Shown piece by piece: positions 8,294 through 17,088 of a stretch of 38,584 nucleotides of DNA. The notes beneath the pieces were generated by a model. It saw nothing but the letters and a program-made list of their open reading frames with translations, searched no databases and was not told where the DNA came from. Each line of letters starts with the position of its first letter. Within the stretch, counting starts at the first letter, position 1. The DNA lies in NCBI GenBank assembly GCA_023453125.1, contig JAEXUB010000269.1, positions 1-38,584 on the forward strand. Direction: 5' to 3'. This stretch comes from Bacteroidota bacterium (lineage in GTDB: Bacteria; Bacteroidota; Ignavibacteria; Ignavibacteriales; Melioribacteraceae). The position numbers and the translations under genes were made by a program.

Positions 8294-9376
8294 ATGCAGA
8301 TTGGTTTAGTTGGATTACAATTTTCTGGAAAAACTACCCTTTTTAATACACTGGCAGATATTGAGCCGGGACAGACAGGTCAGGCCAAAGAAGAGGCAAC
8401 AATAGAAGTGGTGAAAGTGCCCGACCGGAGGCTTGACGAGTTATCAAAAATTTTCAATCCTAAAAAGCAGGTAAATGCTACAATTGAGGTTTACGATACC
8501 CCCGGATTGAAAATGAGCGAAGACGGCAAGGTTAAAATTACGAATACCTTTCTTAATAATGTAAAAAACAACGATTCTCTTTTTTATGTTGTGCGTCAGT
8601 TTGGTGAAGAATCTGTTTCACATCCTATGAACAGCATCGATCCTCTTCGCGATATTCAATTTCTTGAAACCGAGTTCCTGCTCTCCGATTTAAGCTTCCT
8701 CGAGACAAGGCTTGAAAAACTTAAAAAGGATATGCAAAAGAACAAGGATGAAAGGCTTAAAAGAGAACTTCCTGTTATTGAAAAATGCTATGCTCACGCC
8801 GAAAAGGAACTCCCTATTCGCTCCTTGAAACTGGATGAAGCTGATTTAAAGCTCTTATCCGGATATCAGATTCTTACTCTTAAACCTTTAGGTATAGCAA
8901 TTAATTTTGATGAAGCATCTATCGGCGGAGCTGAAAGCTACATTGCCGGGCTTCAGAAGGAATTGGAAAAAAGCCATGCGGAAATAATTCCATTCTCGGC
9001 CAAAATTGAGAATGAGCTGGCTACTCTCCCCGAGGAAGATAGAATTGCATTTATGGGGGATTATGGAATTACCGAATCGGCACTTACAAAAATCCTGCGC
9101 ACCTCATATCATCTGTTAGGCCTTCACTCGTTTTTTACCGTTGGCGAGGATGAATGCCGTGCCTGGACAATTAAAAAGAATTATACCGCCCAGCAGGCCG
9201 CGGGGGTTATCCATACAGACTTCTTCAATAAATTTATCCGTGCCGAAGTTGTACATAACGACGATTTTATGAAGCATGGTTCTTTTGCTAAATGCAAAGA
9301 TGCCGGAGTCTGGAGGCTTGAAGGAAAAGAATATATTGTTAAAGACGGCGATATTCTGAATATTCGCCACAATTAA
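8294..9376 (+). CDS. Divergent YchF/OLA1-type P-loop ATPase with TGS domain
   Basis: A 360-residue Obg-related nucleotidase. P-loop GLQFSGKT is at 7-14, the G3 motif DTPG at 68-71, and the G4 is NxxE (N204-E207), the feature that makes YchF/OLA1 prefer ATP. The C-terminal TGS/DUF933 domain (about 278-360, e.g. AWTIKKNYTAQQAAGVIHTDF) is well conserved. It departs from standard YchF in two places. The P-loop reads QFSGKT instead of PNVGKS, and the G2/post-G3 stretches (PFCTIEPN, GLVKGASKGEGLG in standard members) are replaced. It may therefore be a paralogue rather than the ribosome-associated housekeeping copy. It has no strong Shine-Dalgarno, and it leads a run with pepD and the acyl-CoA synthetase. 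Confidence 0.85.
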   Translation: MQIGLVGLQFSGKTTLFNTLADIEPGQTGQAKEEATIEVVKVPDRRLDELSKIFNPKKQVNATIEVYDTPGLKMSEDGKVKITNTFLNNVKNNDSLFYVVRQFGEESVSHPMNSIDPLRDIQFLETEFLLSDLSFLETRLEKLKKDMQKNKDERLKRELPVIEKCYAHAEKELPIRSLKLDEADLKLLSGYQILTLKPLGIAINFDEASIGGAESYIAGLQKELEKSHAEIIPFSAKIENELATLPEEDRIAFMGDYGITESALTKILRTSYHLLGLHSFFTVGEDECRAWTIKKNYTAQQAAGVIHTDFFNKFIRAEVVHNDDFMKHGSFAKCKDAGVWRLEGKEYIVKDGDILNIRHN

Positions 9377-9394
9377 TATTGAAAGGAGAACTCT

Positions 9395-10861
9395 ATGTCA
9401 TCAAGAGCAATTGAAGGATTAAAACCTGAATTATTATGGCAGAGATTTGAAGAAATCAGCAATGTTCCCCGCCCATCTAAAATGGAAACAAAAGTTAGGG
9501 AATATTTAAGGAATTTTGCCGGTTCGAGAAAACTTGAATACAAAGAAGACAATGTGGGCAATATAGTTATTAAAGTGCCTGCGTCAAAAGGATTTGAAAA
9601 TGCGCCCGTTGTTGTTATTCAGGGGCATGTTGATATGGTATGCGAAAAGAACAAGGGAACAAATCACGATTTTGAAAATGATCCTATAAAACTTATACGT
9701 GACGGGGAATGGATTAAAGCCGACGGCACCACACTGGGAGCCGATAACGGAATTGGAGTTGCAGCAGGACTTGCTGTTGCCGATGATAATTCTTTCCAGC
9801 ACGGCCCGCTGGAACTTCTCTGCACGGTTGATGAAGAAACAGGTCTTACCGGCGCAAATAATCTTCAGCCCGGTTTTATTGAAGGAAAAATTCTTCTTAA
9901 TCTTGATGCCGAGGAAGACGGGGCATTTTATGTGGGATGCTGCGGCGGACAGGATTCTATGGGTGTTTTCAAAATAGAATCTGCTTCGAGAAAACCTGAG
10001 TTTACTTCCTATAAATTATTGATTGGCGGCCTTAAAGGGGGACATTCGGGTATTGATATAAATACCGGCAGAGCAAATGCAATTAAGCTTATGGCCCGCC
10101 TTTTATCCCGATTTAGTTTTGAATTCCAGATTTCCGATTTTATTGGCGGTTCAAAAAGAAATGCAATTCCAAGAGAAGCTGAGGTTTCAATATTTTTTGA
10201 TAAAAAGAATGAACAAACGGCAAAAAATGAAATTGAACTGTTTATTGCCGATTACCTTAAGGAATACAAAAAAAATGACGGCGGATTGAAAATTGAATTA
10301 AATCCTGCCGGTCTTAATGCAGATCCCGTCTACTCTGATGCCTTTACAAGAAAAATAGTTAATACAATTCTTTCTATGCAGCACGGCGTTGCTGCTATGA
10401 GCCCTGATATTGAAGGATTGGTTGAAACATCAACAAATCTGGCTACAGTAACAAAAGAAGGAGAATTCCTTAGAATCGGAACAAGCCAGAGAAGCTCAAT
10501 TGAATCCGCTAAGCATTTTGTTACAAGTTCTGTTAAGGCTGTCTTTGAGCTTGCAGGAGCCTTTGAAATAGTAATAGGGGACGGCTATCCGGGATGGCAG
10601 CCTGATATGGATTCGGCAATTTTAAAGATATCAAAATCGATTTATAAAGAAATGTACAAGAATGAACCCGAAGTAAAGGCAATTCACGCCGGACTTGACT
10701 GCGGAATTCTCGGCGGCAAATATCCGGGGCTGGATATGATAGCCTTCGGTCCTACAATTCAGGGCGCCCACTCACCGGATGAAAAGGTTCATATAAATGA
10801 CGTTAATAAATTCTATGAGCTTTTGAAAGGAATTCTATCGGAATTGGCAAAAAAGAAGTGA
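9395..10861 (+). CDS. pepD: Aminoacyl-histidine dipeptidase (M20C, PepD-type)
   Basis: A 488-residue cytosolic di-zinc metallopeptidase that cleaves dipeptides such as Xaa-His. Metal and catalytic motifs are in order: IQGHVDMVCEKN (about 74-85), TLGADNGIGVA (about 112-122), VDEETGLTGANN (about 147-158), LDAEEDG (about 170-176) and near the C-terminus GAHSPDEKVHI. The length is normal for PepD. A strong Shine-Dalgarno (AAAGGAGAA) precedes the ATG. The 18-base gap from the YchF-like gene and 32-base gap to the next gene suggest one transcript. Confidence 0.94.
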   Translation: MSSRAIEGLKPELLWQRFEEISNVPRPSKMETKVREYLRNFAGSRKLEYKEDNVGNIVIKVPASKGFENAPVVVIQGHVDMVCEKNKGTNHDFENDPIKLIRDGEWIKADGTTLGADNGIGVAAGLAVADDNSFQHGPLELLCTVDEETGLTGANNLQPGFIEGKILLNLDAEEDGAFYVGCCGGQDSMGVFKIESASRKPEFTSYKLLIGGLKGGHSGIDINTGRANAIKLMARLLSRFSFEFQISDFIGGSKRNAIPREAEVSIFFDKKNEQTAKNEIELFIADYLKEYKKNDGGLKIELNPAGLNADPVYSDAFTRKIVNTILSMQHGVAAMSPDIEGLVETSTNLATVTKEGEFLRIGTSQRSSIESAKHFVTSSVKAVFELAGAFEIVIGDGYPGWQPDMDSAILKISKSIYKEMYKNEPEVKAIHAGLDCGILGGKYPGLDMIAFGPTIQGAHSPDEKVHINDVNKFYELLKGILSELAKKK

Positions 10862-10893
10862 AATAAATTATCTATAATTTCTTTGGTGGCAAG

Positions 10894-12612
10894 ATGAAGA
10901 AAGATTACCCTTTATATGAAGTGCCGATGATTTATTCTATCCAGGATATGGTCCTTAAATCGGCTGAAAAATTTTCCCTTAAAATTGCATTGGAGGACCT
11001 TAATACCACTCCGATTCAGAAGGTGACTTACAGGCAGCTGCTCGATTTTATTCTTCATTTCGGCAAATCACTCAGGGACCTGGGGCTAAAAGAGGGAGCT
11101 CACATAGCAGTAATTGGGGAAAACAGGGTACAATGGGCTATAAGTTATTTAACATGCCTCTGTTTCAATTATGTGGTTGTTCCAATTGATAAAAACCTCA
11201 CTTCAAATGAAATCCTGAATATTATCCACGAATCGGATTCGGAAGCTATTATATTCTCCGATACTTTTTCCGGTCTCCTCTCGGAGGGGCATATTGCGCT
11301 TAAAAGGCTAAAACACCTAATCTGCATGGATAAAACCGGCGTTGAAAAAGACTTTTTGTATATGCTCGATTTAATTGAAAAGAGCAGTATGATCAATACC
11401 GGAGAACTGCCTCAAATTGATCCCGACGCAACAGCCGTTATTATTTATACTTCAGGCTCTCTCGGAAGGGCTAAGGGAGTTATGTTAACCCAGAAGAATC
11501 TTGCCTCCAATCTTATGGCAATGACAAGTATGATTGAGATTACCAAAGATGACCGTTTCCTCTCTGTACTTCCGATTCATCATACTTATGAGTGTACCTG
11601 CGGAATGCTGTGCCCCCTTTTTGCCGGAGCATCAGCGCATTATGCCAGGTCGCTTAAAACAGTTGTAGACGATATGCAGAAGGTTAAACCTTCTATCCTT
11701 CTTGGCGTGCCTCTCTTATTCGATAAAATGTTCAAGAGAATAAGCAAGGCAATTAAAGATGATAAAGTAAAGAATATTATTGTTCCTCCTCTTGTAAAGC
11801 TTACAGACATCGCATTGAAAGTAGGCTTTAAGGGGCTTAAGAAGAAAATATTTCACGAAATGCACGAAAGGTTCGGCGGAAACATCAGGCTTTTTATTGC
11901 CGGCGGCGCTGCTCCTGATCCTCTGGTGGCCAAAGGGCTAGAGAATTTCGGCTTTATTTTTATACAGGGATACGGGCTTACAGAAACTTCCCCCATATTG
12001 GCACTGAACCGTCTTTATAATTATAAGCATGATGCAGCAGGAATACCATTGTCTAACGTTCAGATTAAAATTGCCAATCCTGACGATAACGGCTCCGGCG
12101 AAATTTGGGCAAAGGCGCCAAGCGTAATGAAAGGTTATTATAAAAATGAGCTTCAGACAAAAGAGAGCTTTGAAGACGGCTGGTTTAAAACAGGCGATAT
12201 CGGTTTTTTTGATTCAGACGGATTCCTTCATATCAATGGGAGAAAAAAGAATGTAATTATCTCCAAAAGCGGAAAGAATGTATTTCCCGAGGAGATAGAA
12301 GATGTGCTTAACAGAAGCCCATTCATACTTGAATGCATTGTATCCGGGGAAGAGGATGCTAAACAGGGGGAAATTATTTCGGCACAGATTGTTGTTGATG
12401 CCGAAGCTTTTATTGAATTGTCTGAAACAACAAATGTCCCCATAACAGAACAGTTAATAAGAGATACAATATCACAGGAAATAGAAAAGGTAAACAAGCA
12501 GTTAGCCGCACACAAGCAGGTTAAGAAGTTTGTAATAAGGGAAACCGAATTCGAAAAGACGACTACTCAAAAAATAAAAAGATACCTGATAAAAAATCAC
12601 CACCTGACATAA
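10894..12612 (+). CDS. AMP-forming long-chain acyl-CoA synthetase (FadD/FAA1-like)
   Basis: A 572-residue adenylating enzyme that would activate fatty acids to acyl-CoA through an acyl-AMP. The AMP-binding P-loop IIYTSGSLGRAKGVML is at about 178-193, GYGLTETSPIL at about 359-369 and the hinge/lysine region KTGDIGFFDSDGFLHINGR at about 429-447. The usual TSGTTGxPKG is TSGSLGRAKG here, retaining the glycines and lysine. It is shorter than the ~600-residue FadD15 class but complete. A strong bidirectional terminator follows. The ETF pair at 6032-7759 could serve the same fatty-acid metabolism, which is inference. Confidence 0.9.
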   Translation: MKKDYPLYEVPMIYSIQDMVLKSAEKFSLKIALEDLNTTPIQKVTYRQLLDFILHFGKSLRDLGLKEGAHIAVIGENRVQWAISYLTCLCFNYVVVPIDKNLTSNEILNIIHESDSEAIIFSDTFSGLLSEGHIALKRLKHLICMDKTGVEKDFLYMLDLIEKSSMINTGELPQIDPDATAVIIYTSGSLGRAKGVMLTQKNLASNLMAMTSMIEITKDDRFLSVLPIHHTYECTCGMLCPLFAGASAHYARSLKTVVDDMQKVKPSILLGVPLLFDKMFKRISKAIKDDKVKNIIVPPLVKLTDIALKVGFKGLKKKIFHEMHERFGGNIRLFIAGGAAPDPLVAKGLENFGFIFIQGYGLTETSPILALNRLYNYKHDAAGIPLSNVQIKIANPDDNGSGEIWAKAPSVMKGYYKNELQTKESFEDGWFKTGDIGFFDSDGFLHINGRKKNVIISKSGKNVFPEEIEDVLNRSPFILECIVSGEEDAKQGEIISAQIVVDAEAFIELSETTNVPITEQLIRDTISQEIEKVNKQLAAHKQVKKFVIRETEFEKTTTQKIKRYLIKNHHLT

Positions 12613-12614
12613 AA

Positions 12615-12640
12615 AAAAAGGGCTCCTGAGAGCCCTTTTT
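12615..12640. terminator. Bidirectional intrinsic terminator
   Basis: AAAAAGGGCTC pairs with GAGCCCTTTTT around a CTGA tetraloop. The stem is flanked by an A-run on one side and T-run on the other, so it reads as an intrinsic terminator on both strands. It sits between the convergent acyl-CoA synthetase and S9 peptidase genes, whose stops are only 30 bases apart. Confidence 0.92.
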
Positions 12641-12642
12641 AA

Positions 12643-14742
12643 TTATTCTTTAATCCCGCATAAATCGAGCAGAAAGGCATACTGCAGTGCGGTTAATTTG
12701 TAGCGCTCAAATCTGCCTGATGCGCCACCGTGTCCAGCAGCCATATTGGTAACGAATAAAAGCTTATTATCGTCCGTTTTCATCTTACGCAGTTTAGCAA
12801 CCCACTTTGCAGGCTCAAAATACTGCACCTGGCTGTCGTGAAGCCCGGATGTAACAAGCATTGCAGGGTAATCTTTCTCTTCGACATTATCATATGGTGA
12901 ATATGAAAGCATATAATCGTAATATTCTTTTTTATTCGGGTTGCCCCATTCGTCATATTCGGCTGTTGTAAGAGGTATTGAAGAATCGAGCATTGTTGTA
13001 ACTACGTCTACAAAAGGAACGGCGGCAATAATACCCTTAAATAACTGCGGAGCCATATTTGCAACAGCGCCTACAAGTAGTCCTCCTGCGCTTCCCCCCA
13101 TTGCAAACAGTTTATCCTTATTTGTGTATTTCTGTTCGATAAGGAATTGAGCGCAGTCTATAAAGTCTGTAAAGGTATTCTTCTTTTTAAGAAGTTTACC
13201 CTCTTCATACCATTTTCTCCCCATTTCCTGACCGCCCCTGATATGTGCTATAGCATATACGAATCCTCTGTCCAGCAAACTTATCCGGTCTATGTTAAAG
13301 GAAGGATTTGTGCTGGAACCGTAGGACCCGTAACCGTATAAAAGGAGAGGATTAGAGCCATTTAAATTAAGTCCCTTTTTATACACGAGGGAGAGAGGAA
13401 TCATTGTGCCGTCTGCGGCTTTTGCAAAAAGCCTTTTTGATTCATAATTGTCCGGATTAAAGCCGCCGAGAATTTCGGTTCTTTTCATCAGTTTATTCTC
13501 TTTGCTCTTCATATTATAGTCGTAAATTGAAGGAGGCGTTGTAAGAGAAGTATAATTATATCGTAAAACCTCTGAATCAAAGTCGGGATTAATTGAGATT
13601 GAGGCCGAAAAGACCTGTTCTCCAACATCTATATTGTATTCCGATTTGTTTTTCCAGTTTAATACCCGGAGAAGGGGAGCAGCATTCTTTCTTTCGCTTA
13701 CCACCAGATAATCCTTAAATATTTCAATTCCTTCAAGAAGAACATCTTCTCTATGGGGAATAACTTCTTTCCAGTTTACTTTCGTTGTTTTGTTAAGAGG
13801 TGTTTCCATTAGCCTGAAATTCAATGCATCCAAGTTTGTTTTTATATAAAACCGGTTTTCAAAATGGTCTATTTCATATTTCAAATCCTTTTCCCTCGGC
13901 TGGAAAACCTCGAATGAACTTTCCGGTTTATTGGCATCAAGAATACGGTGCTCATCGCTTAAAGTGCTTGAAGAGGAGATAAGGATATATTTCTTCGATT
14001 TAGTTTTTGATATGCCGATGTTGAATGTCTCGTCTGTTTCCATAAATGACATTTTGTCCACAGCCGAAGCCATACCGATAATGTGTTTCATTACCTTGAA
14101 TGGCCTGAGAGTATTATCTTTTAAGACATAAAACACGGTTTTATTATCATTTGCCCAGACAATCTGCCCGGTTGTATTGTTAATCCGGTCGTCGGTTATA
14201 CTTCCGGTAGAAAGGTCTTTGAAATAAAGGTCATATTTCCTTCTGCTGACTGTATCAACGCCAAATGCAATTTTACCGTTATCGGGGCTAACAGAAATTC
14301 CGCTTACAGAATAATATTTATGTCCTTTCGCAAGTTCGTTAACGTCAAGTATGATCTCCTCTGGGTTTTCAAGGCTTCCTTTTTTTCTGCAATATACTGG
14401 ATATTCTTTCCCTTTCAGGAATTTGGTGTAATAATAGTATCCGTTTTCCTTAAAGGGGAGGGATTCATCATCCTGTTTAATTCTGCTGACTATTTCATTA
14501 TACACTTTGCTCTGAAGGGTTTCGCTTCCTTTCATCATTGCGGCGGCATAGTCATTTTCTGCATTGAGATAGTTAATTACTTTCGGATTATCTCTTTCAT
14601 TAAGCCAAAAGTAATTATCTATTCGTGTATGTCCGTTGGCAATTAATTCTTTGGGAATAATTTCCGCTTCAGGGGGTTTGGGTCCGGAAGAACATCCGGC
14701 AATAATAAACGCGGTGATAACGCAAAAAAACATCTTTCTCAT
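12643..14742 (-). CDS. S9A prolyl oligopeptidase / oligopeptidase B-like lipoprotein
   Basis: A 699-residue serine peptidase. The N-terminus is a lipoprotein signal (hydrophobic core about 4-15, lipobox IAGC with C17), so it is exported and lipid-anchored. A seven-bladed propeller (about 75-410) gates the C-terminal alpha/beta-hydrolase domain. The catalytic residues are S551 in GGSAGG, D636 in GLHDSQV and H671 in AGHGG. The GRxYEExG-like stretch and the overall pattern favour oligopeptidase B (basic-residue cleavage) over strict prolyl endopeptidase. A GGAG sequence lies nine bases before the ATG. Lipidation is unusual compared with the cytosolic E. coli PtrB but common for homologues in this branch. 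Confidence 0.92.
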   Translation of the reverse strand: MRKMFFCVITAFIIAGCSSGPKPPEAEIIPKELIANGHTRIDNYFWLNERDNPKVINYLNAENDYAAAMMKGSETLQSKVYNEIVSRIKQDDESLPFKENGYYYYTKFLKGKEYPVYCRKKGSLENPEEIILDVNELAKGHKYYSVSGISVSPDNGKIAFGVDTVSRRKYDLYFKDLSTGSITDDRINNTTGQIVWANDNKTVFYVLKDNTLRPFKVMKHIIGMASAVDKMSFMETDETFNIGISKTKSKKYILISSSSTLSDEHRILDANKPESSFEVFQPREKDLKYEIDHFENRFYIKTNLDALNFRLMETPLNKTTKVNWKEVIPHREDVLLEGIEIFKDYLVVSERKNAAPLLRVLNWKNKSEYNIDVGEQVFSASISINPDFDSEVLRYNYTSLTTPPSIYDYNMKSKENKLMKRTEILGGFNPDNYESKRLFAKAADGTMIPLSLVYKKGLNLNGSNPLLLYGYGSYGSSTNPSFNIDRISLLDRGFVYAIAHIRGGQEMGRKWYEEGKLLKKKNTFTDFIDCAQFLIEQKYTNKDKLFAMGGSAGGLLVGAVANMAPQLFKGIIAAVPFVDVVTTMLDSSIPLTTAEYDEWGNPNKKEYYDYMLSYSPYDNVEEKDYPAMLVTSGLHDSQVQYFEPAKWVAKLRKMKTDDNKLLFVTNMAAGHGGASGRFERYKLTALQYAFLLDLCGIKE

Positions 14743-14817
14743 CTGCTGCTCCGATAATTATTCTAAATATGCTTTATATGCCGATTAAATCTGCGGTACT
14801 TCAAAAAAAAATAAGCG

Positions 14818-15288
14818 TTACACAACAAACTGAAGCAATCCAACTTTAACTTTAAGAACAACTTTCTTTACTTTAGCCGGTTCCTTATAAATAATACCCG
14901 GAATATGAGCATCCTGCGGGAAAGCGATTATAAATGAATCTTTGCCCAGCTTAAGAAAATCTCCATCCCCCTCAAGAAGGAGGCACTCTCTCCCGTCGTC
15001 ATAAGGCTGTATAACTTTAAGCGTATCGAGATTTGCATAGCCGAAGTTTTCTTCCCCCCGAACCATCAGATGTATATCTATATATTTGCGGTGCGCTTCC
15101 CATTTTGCTTCGGCTATAGGTTTGGTATCATATTCCGATACCATGGCGTAAATTTCATTTCCGTCAACATCATACCGACCCGGTTCATACTTCGAAAAAT
15201 CGGTTGAAAGAATAAATTCGAATGCGCTCGAAAAACGTGTATTTAGACCAAAGTAATTGTGGCAATTAGTAATCGAATCAATAATCAT
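14818..15288 (-). CDS. YhcH/YjgK/YiaL (DUF386) family, probable sugar anomerase
   Basis: A 156-residue cupin-like protein. The family motif EAHRKYIDIHLMVRGEE (about 75-91) and FPQDAHIPG (about 128-136) provide the expected Glu/His metal ligands. Members such as E. coli YhcH (NanQ) act as anomerases in sialic-acid metabolism, and others are linked to beta-galactosidase subunits. The substrate here is not evident. It lies immediately downstream of the amino-sugar recycling operon but beyond a strong terminator, with its own Shine-Dalgarno (GGGAGA). The 75 bases between this gene and the peptidase gene hold nothing recognisable. Confidence 0.85.
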   Translation of the reverse strand: MIIDSITNCHNYFGLNTRFSSAFEFILSTDFSKYEPGRYDVDGNEIYAMVSEYDTKPIAEAKWEAHRKYIDIHLMVRGEENFGYANLDTLKVIQPYDDGRECLLLEGDGDFLKLGKDSFIIAFPQDAHIPGIIYKEPAKVKKVVLKVKVGLLQFVV

Positions 15289-15310
15289 TTGAATCTCCCG
15301 GCTGATGGAT

Positions 15311-15338
15311 AAAAAAAGTCCGGGCAGAGCCCGGACTT
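15311..15338 (-). terminator. Intrinsic terminator of the M28-amgK-murU-dinB-omp operon
   Basis: On the minus strand a ten-pair stem (AAGTCCGGGC with GCCCGGACTT, loop TCT) is followed by a seven-base U-tract. It lies ten bases beyond the stop of the outer-membrane barrel gene and about 20 bases before the YhcH-family start codon. It would end the five-gene operon or meter read-through into YhcH. Confidence 0.92.
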
Positions 15339-15347
15339 AGAGATAAA

Positions 15348-15866
15348 TTACAATTTGAAAAGAAGGCCAACTGATATAACCAGGAGGCTGTTGTCTATTT
15401 CGCCGCTTGAAGGAACCTTCATTTTACCCTGAAGTACATATCTTGCATCGCCTGTAAGGTTAATGCCGCCCAGTGAAAGCTGCAATCCGGCTCCGAAATG
15501 ATAACCGACTTCAGAACTTGTTTCTGCTGCCACACCCGGGAGGTTTACCGTTGTCTTATAGTTAAACCAGTCAAATCCCGCACAGGCGTATATAAACGGG
15601 ATGGGATAGAACATCCCGGAGACTGATATGGGATACTGTTGAACTTTTACCACGTCATTGAAGTATTTTTGTTCTCCGTAATGAATGGTGCCTTCAACGC
15701 CGAACATAAGAAAATTTAAACGCGCTGCTCCGCCGAAAAGGAAACTCCCGTTTTCGGCATCTTTAGCCTTGGCGTAACCGACATTAGGGCCAATTGAAAA
15801 TGTTTGAGCTGCAGTGAAAGAAGCCGTAAATAAAACTAAAACTGCTATTACTAGTATCCTTTTCAT
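15348..15866 (-). CDS. Small outer-membrane beta-barrel protein
   Basis: 172 residues. A classical signal peptide (MKRILVIAVLVLF..., cleavage near AAQ at about 19-21) is followed by alternating hydrophobic strands rich in Gly, Tyr and Phe. The protein ends in LLFKL with a terminal hydrophobic residue, consistent with a BAM-inserted eight-stranded barrel of the OmpA/OmpX size class. The function is unknown. It is last in an operon with a peptidase and amino-sugar genes, 17 bases after the dinB stop, and is followed by a strong terminator. Confidence 0.8.
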   Translation of the reverse strand: MKRILVIAVLVLFTASFTAAQTFSIGPNVGYAKAKDAENGSFLFGGAARLNFLMFGVEGTIHYGEQKYFNDVVKVQQYPISVSGMFYPIPFIYACAGFDWFNYKTTVNLPGVAAETSSEVGYHFGAGLQLSLGGINLTGDARYVLQGKMKVPSSGEIDNSLLVISVGLLFKL

Positions 15867-15883
15867 ATCCGCTCCTCTATTTA

Positions 15884-16357
15884 TTAGGTTTGACTGTTAA
15901 ATGATTCAAAATTTCTTTTTATCTGCCTGACGTGGGTTCCTACATGCTCAGTGTAAATCCTTAAGATGTCTAATAGTGTTATCTTACCGTAATCAGGGTG
16001 CAGGACAAAATTATTCCACGTTTCTTCGGGGAGAGAACTTAAAACATTGTAATTGCTCAATCTCAGCAGTTTGAATAGAGCAAGAGCAATTACAGTATCG
16101 CTGTTTTGATAATCTAAATATTTTGCCCAGGCATTATGGTCATAAACATCAACCTTGCTTCCCGATTCGGCAATTGCTTTGCGGAATCTTACGTTGGCAT
16201 TGCACTCTGAATCAGCCAGGTGAATAATTACCTCAACTGCGCTCCACTTATCAGATGCCGGTTTATAATAAAGCATTTCATCCGAAGAGTCCTTAATGGC
16301 ATCGGCAATAGTATCGTATCCTTTTAAATAATTTTTAAGCAGTTCGTTTTTGTCCAT
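15884..16357 (-). CDS. DinB-superfamily protein
   Basis: A 157-residue four-helix-bundle protein. The family's three metal-binding histidines are recognisable: one in IIHLADSE (about residue 46) and two in EHVGTHVRQIKR (about 137-148). DinB/YfiT proteins are often thiol-dependent transferases or hydrolases, and this one has no assigned substrate. It starts 11 bases after the MurU-like gene, so it is operonic with it. A link with amino-sugar recycling is only suggested by position. Confidence 0.85.
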   Translation of the reverse strand: MDKNELLKNYLKGYDTIADAIKDSSDEMLYYKPASDKWSAVEVIIHLADSECNANVRFRKAIAESGSKVDVYDHNAWAKYLDYQNSDTVIALALFKLLRLSNYNVLSSLPEETWNNFVLHPDYGKITLLDILRIYTEHVGTHVRQIKRNFESFNSQT

Positions 16358-16368
16358 ATATCACCTGG

Positions 16369-17088
16369 TTATATAGAGAGAATTTTCTCCGCCTCTAATA
16401 AATTGTCAATTTTTCCTAAATCAAGAAAAAGGGTATCCGTGTGCTCAAAATACGTAATTTGATGCCTTTCGGCAATCGATAAATATGCTTCCACCATGGA
16501 AAATATTTCCTTGTCCGGCAGCAGAGAAAGGCATTTTTTGCTAACTGCATGAATTCCGCTGAAAGCAAATCTATTAAGTTCTCCCTCCGGTTGACGAACA
16601 ATAATTTTATTTCCCGATTTTACATTTTCCCAGCCGCAGAGAATTTTATTCCGGTCAAAAAGGAAATAACGGGAGGAAGCACGGTCCTGGACGGCAAGTG
16701 TGGCAATGTAATTTCCCGAATCATGGAAATGCATAAAATCGATGAGATCTAATCCTGACAATATATCCACATTATGAATTAGAAGTGAATCATTATGAAA
16801 TAGAGGGGCGGCTTTTTTCAATCCTCCCCCTGTATCTAATAGACAATTCTGCTCATCCGAAATCACGATTTTAACGCCGAAATTGTCATTTTCCCGCAGA
16901 AACGAAATAATCTGATTGCCGAAATGGTGCACATTTACAACTATATCCGTAAAGCCGTAGGTTTTTAGTTTCTGAATAAGGATTTCAAGAAGGGGGCGGC
17001 CATTAATTTTTACCAGTGCTTTTGGCACCGAATCTGTAATAGGTTTTAGCCTGGTGCCTAACCCGGCGGCAAGTATAAATGCTTCCAT
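16369..17088 (-). CDS. murU: MurU-like sugar-1-phosphate nucleotidyltransferase
   Basis: A 239-residue nucleotidyltransferase. The N-terminal signature LAAGLGTRLKPITDSVPKAL (about 7-26) with its activating Gly-Arg and Lys is intact. NVDILSGLDLIDF (about 95-107) contains the metal-binding aspartate. Size and sequence fit MurNAc-1-phosphate uridylyltransferase (MurU), which makes UDP-MurNAc directly from recycled MurNAc-1-P. RfbA- or mannose-1-P-guanylyltransferase-like activity cannot be excluded from sequence alone. The decisive context is the preceding AmgK-like kinase: its TAG stop is immediately followed by this ATG with no gap. That is the same pairing as amgK-murU in Pseudomonas. Confidence 0.78.
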   Translation of the reverse strand: MEAFILAAGLGTRLKPITDSVPKALVKINGRPLLEILIQKLKTYGFTDIVVNVHHFGNQIISFLRENDNFGVKIVISDEQNCLLDTGGGLKKAAPLFHNDSLLIHNVDILSGLDLIDFMHFHDSGNYIATLAVQDRASSRYFLFDRNKILCGWENVKSGNKIIVRQPEGELNRFAFSGIHAVSKKCLSLLPDKEIFSMVEAYLSIAERHQITYFEHTDTLFLDLGKIDNLLEAEKILSI

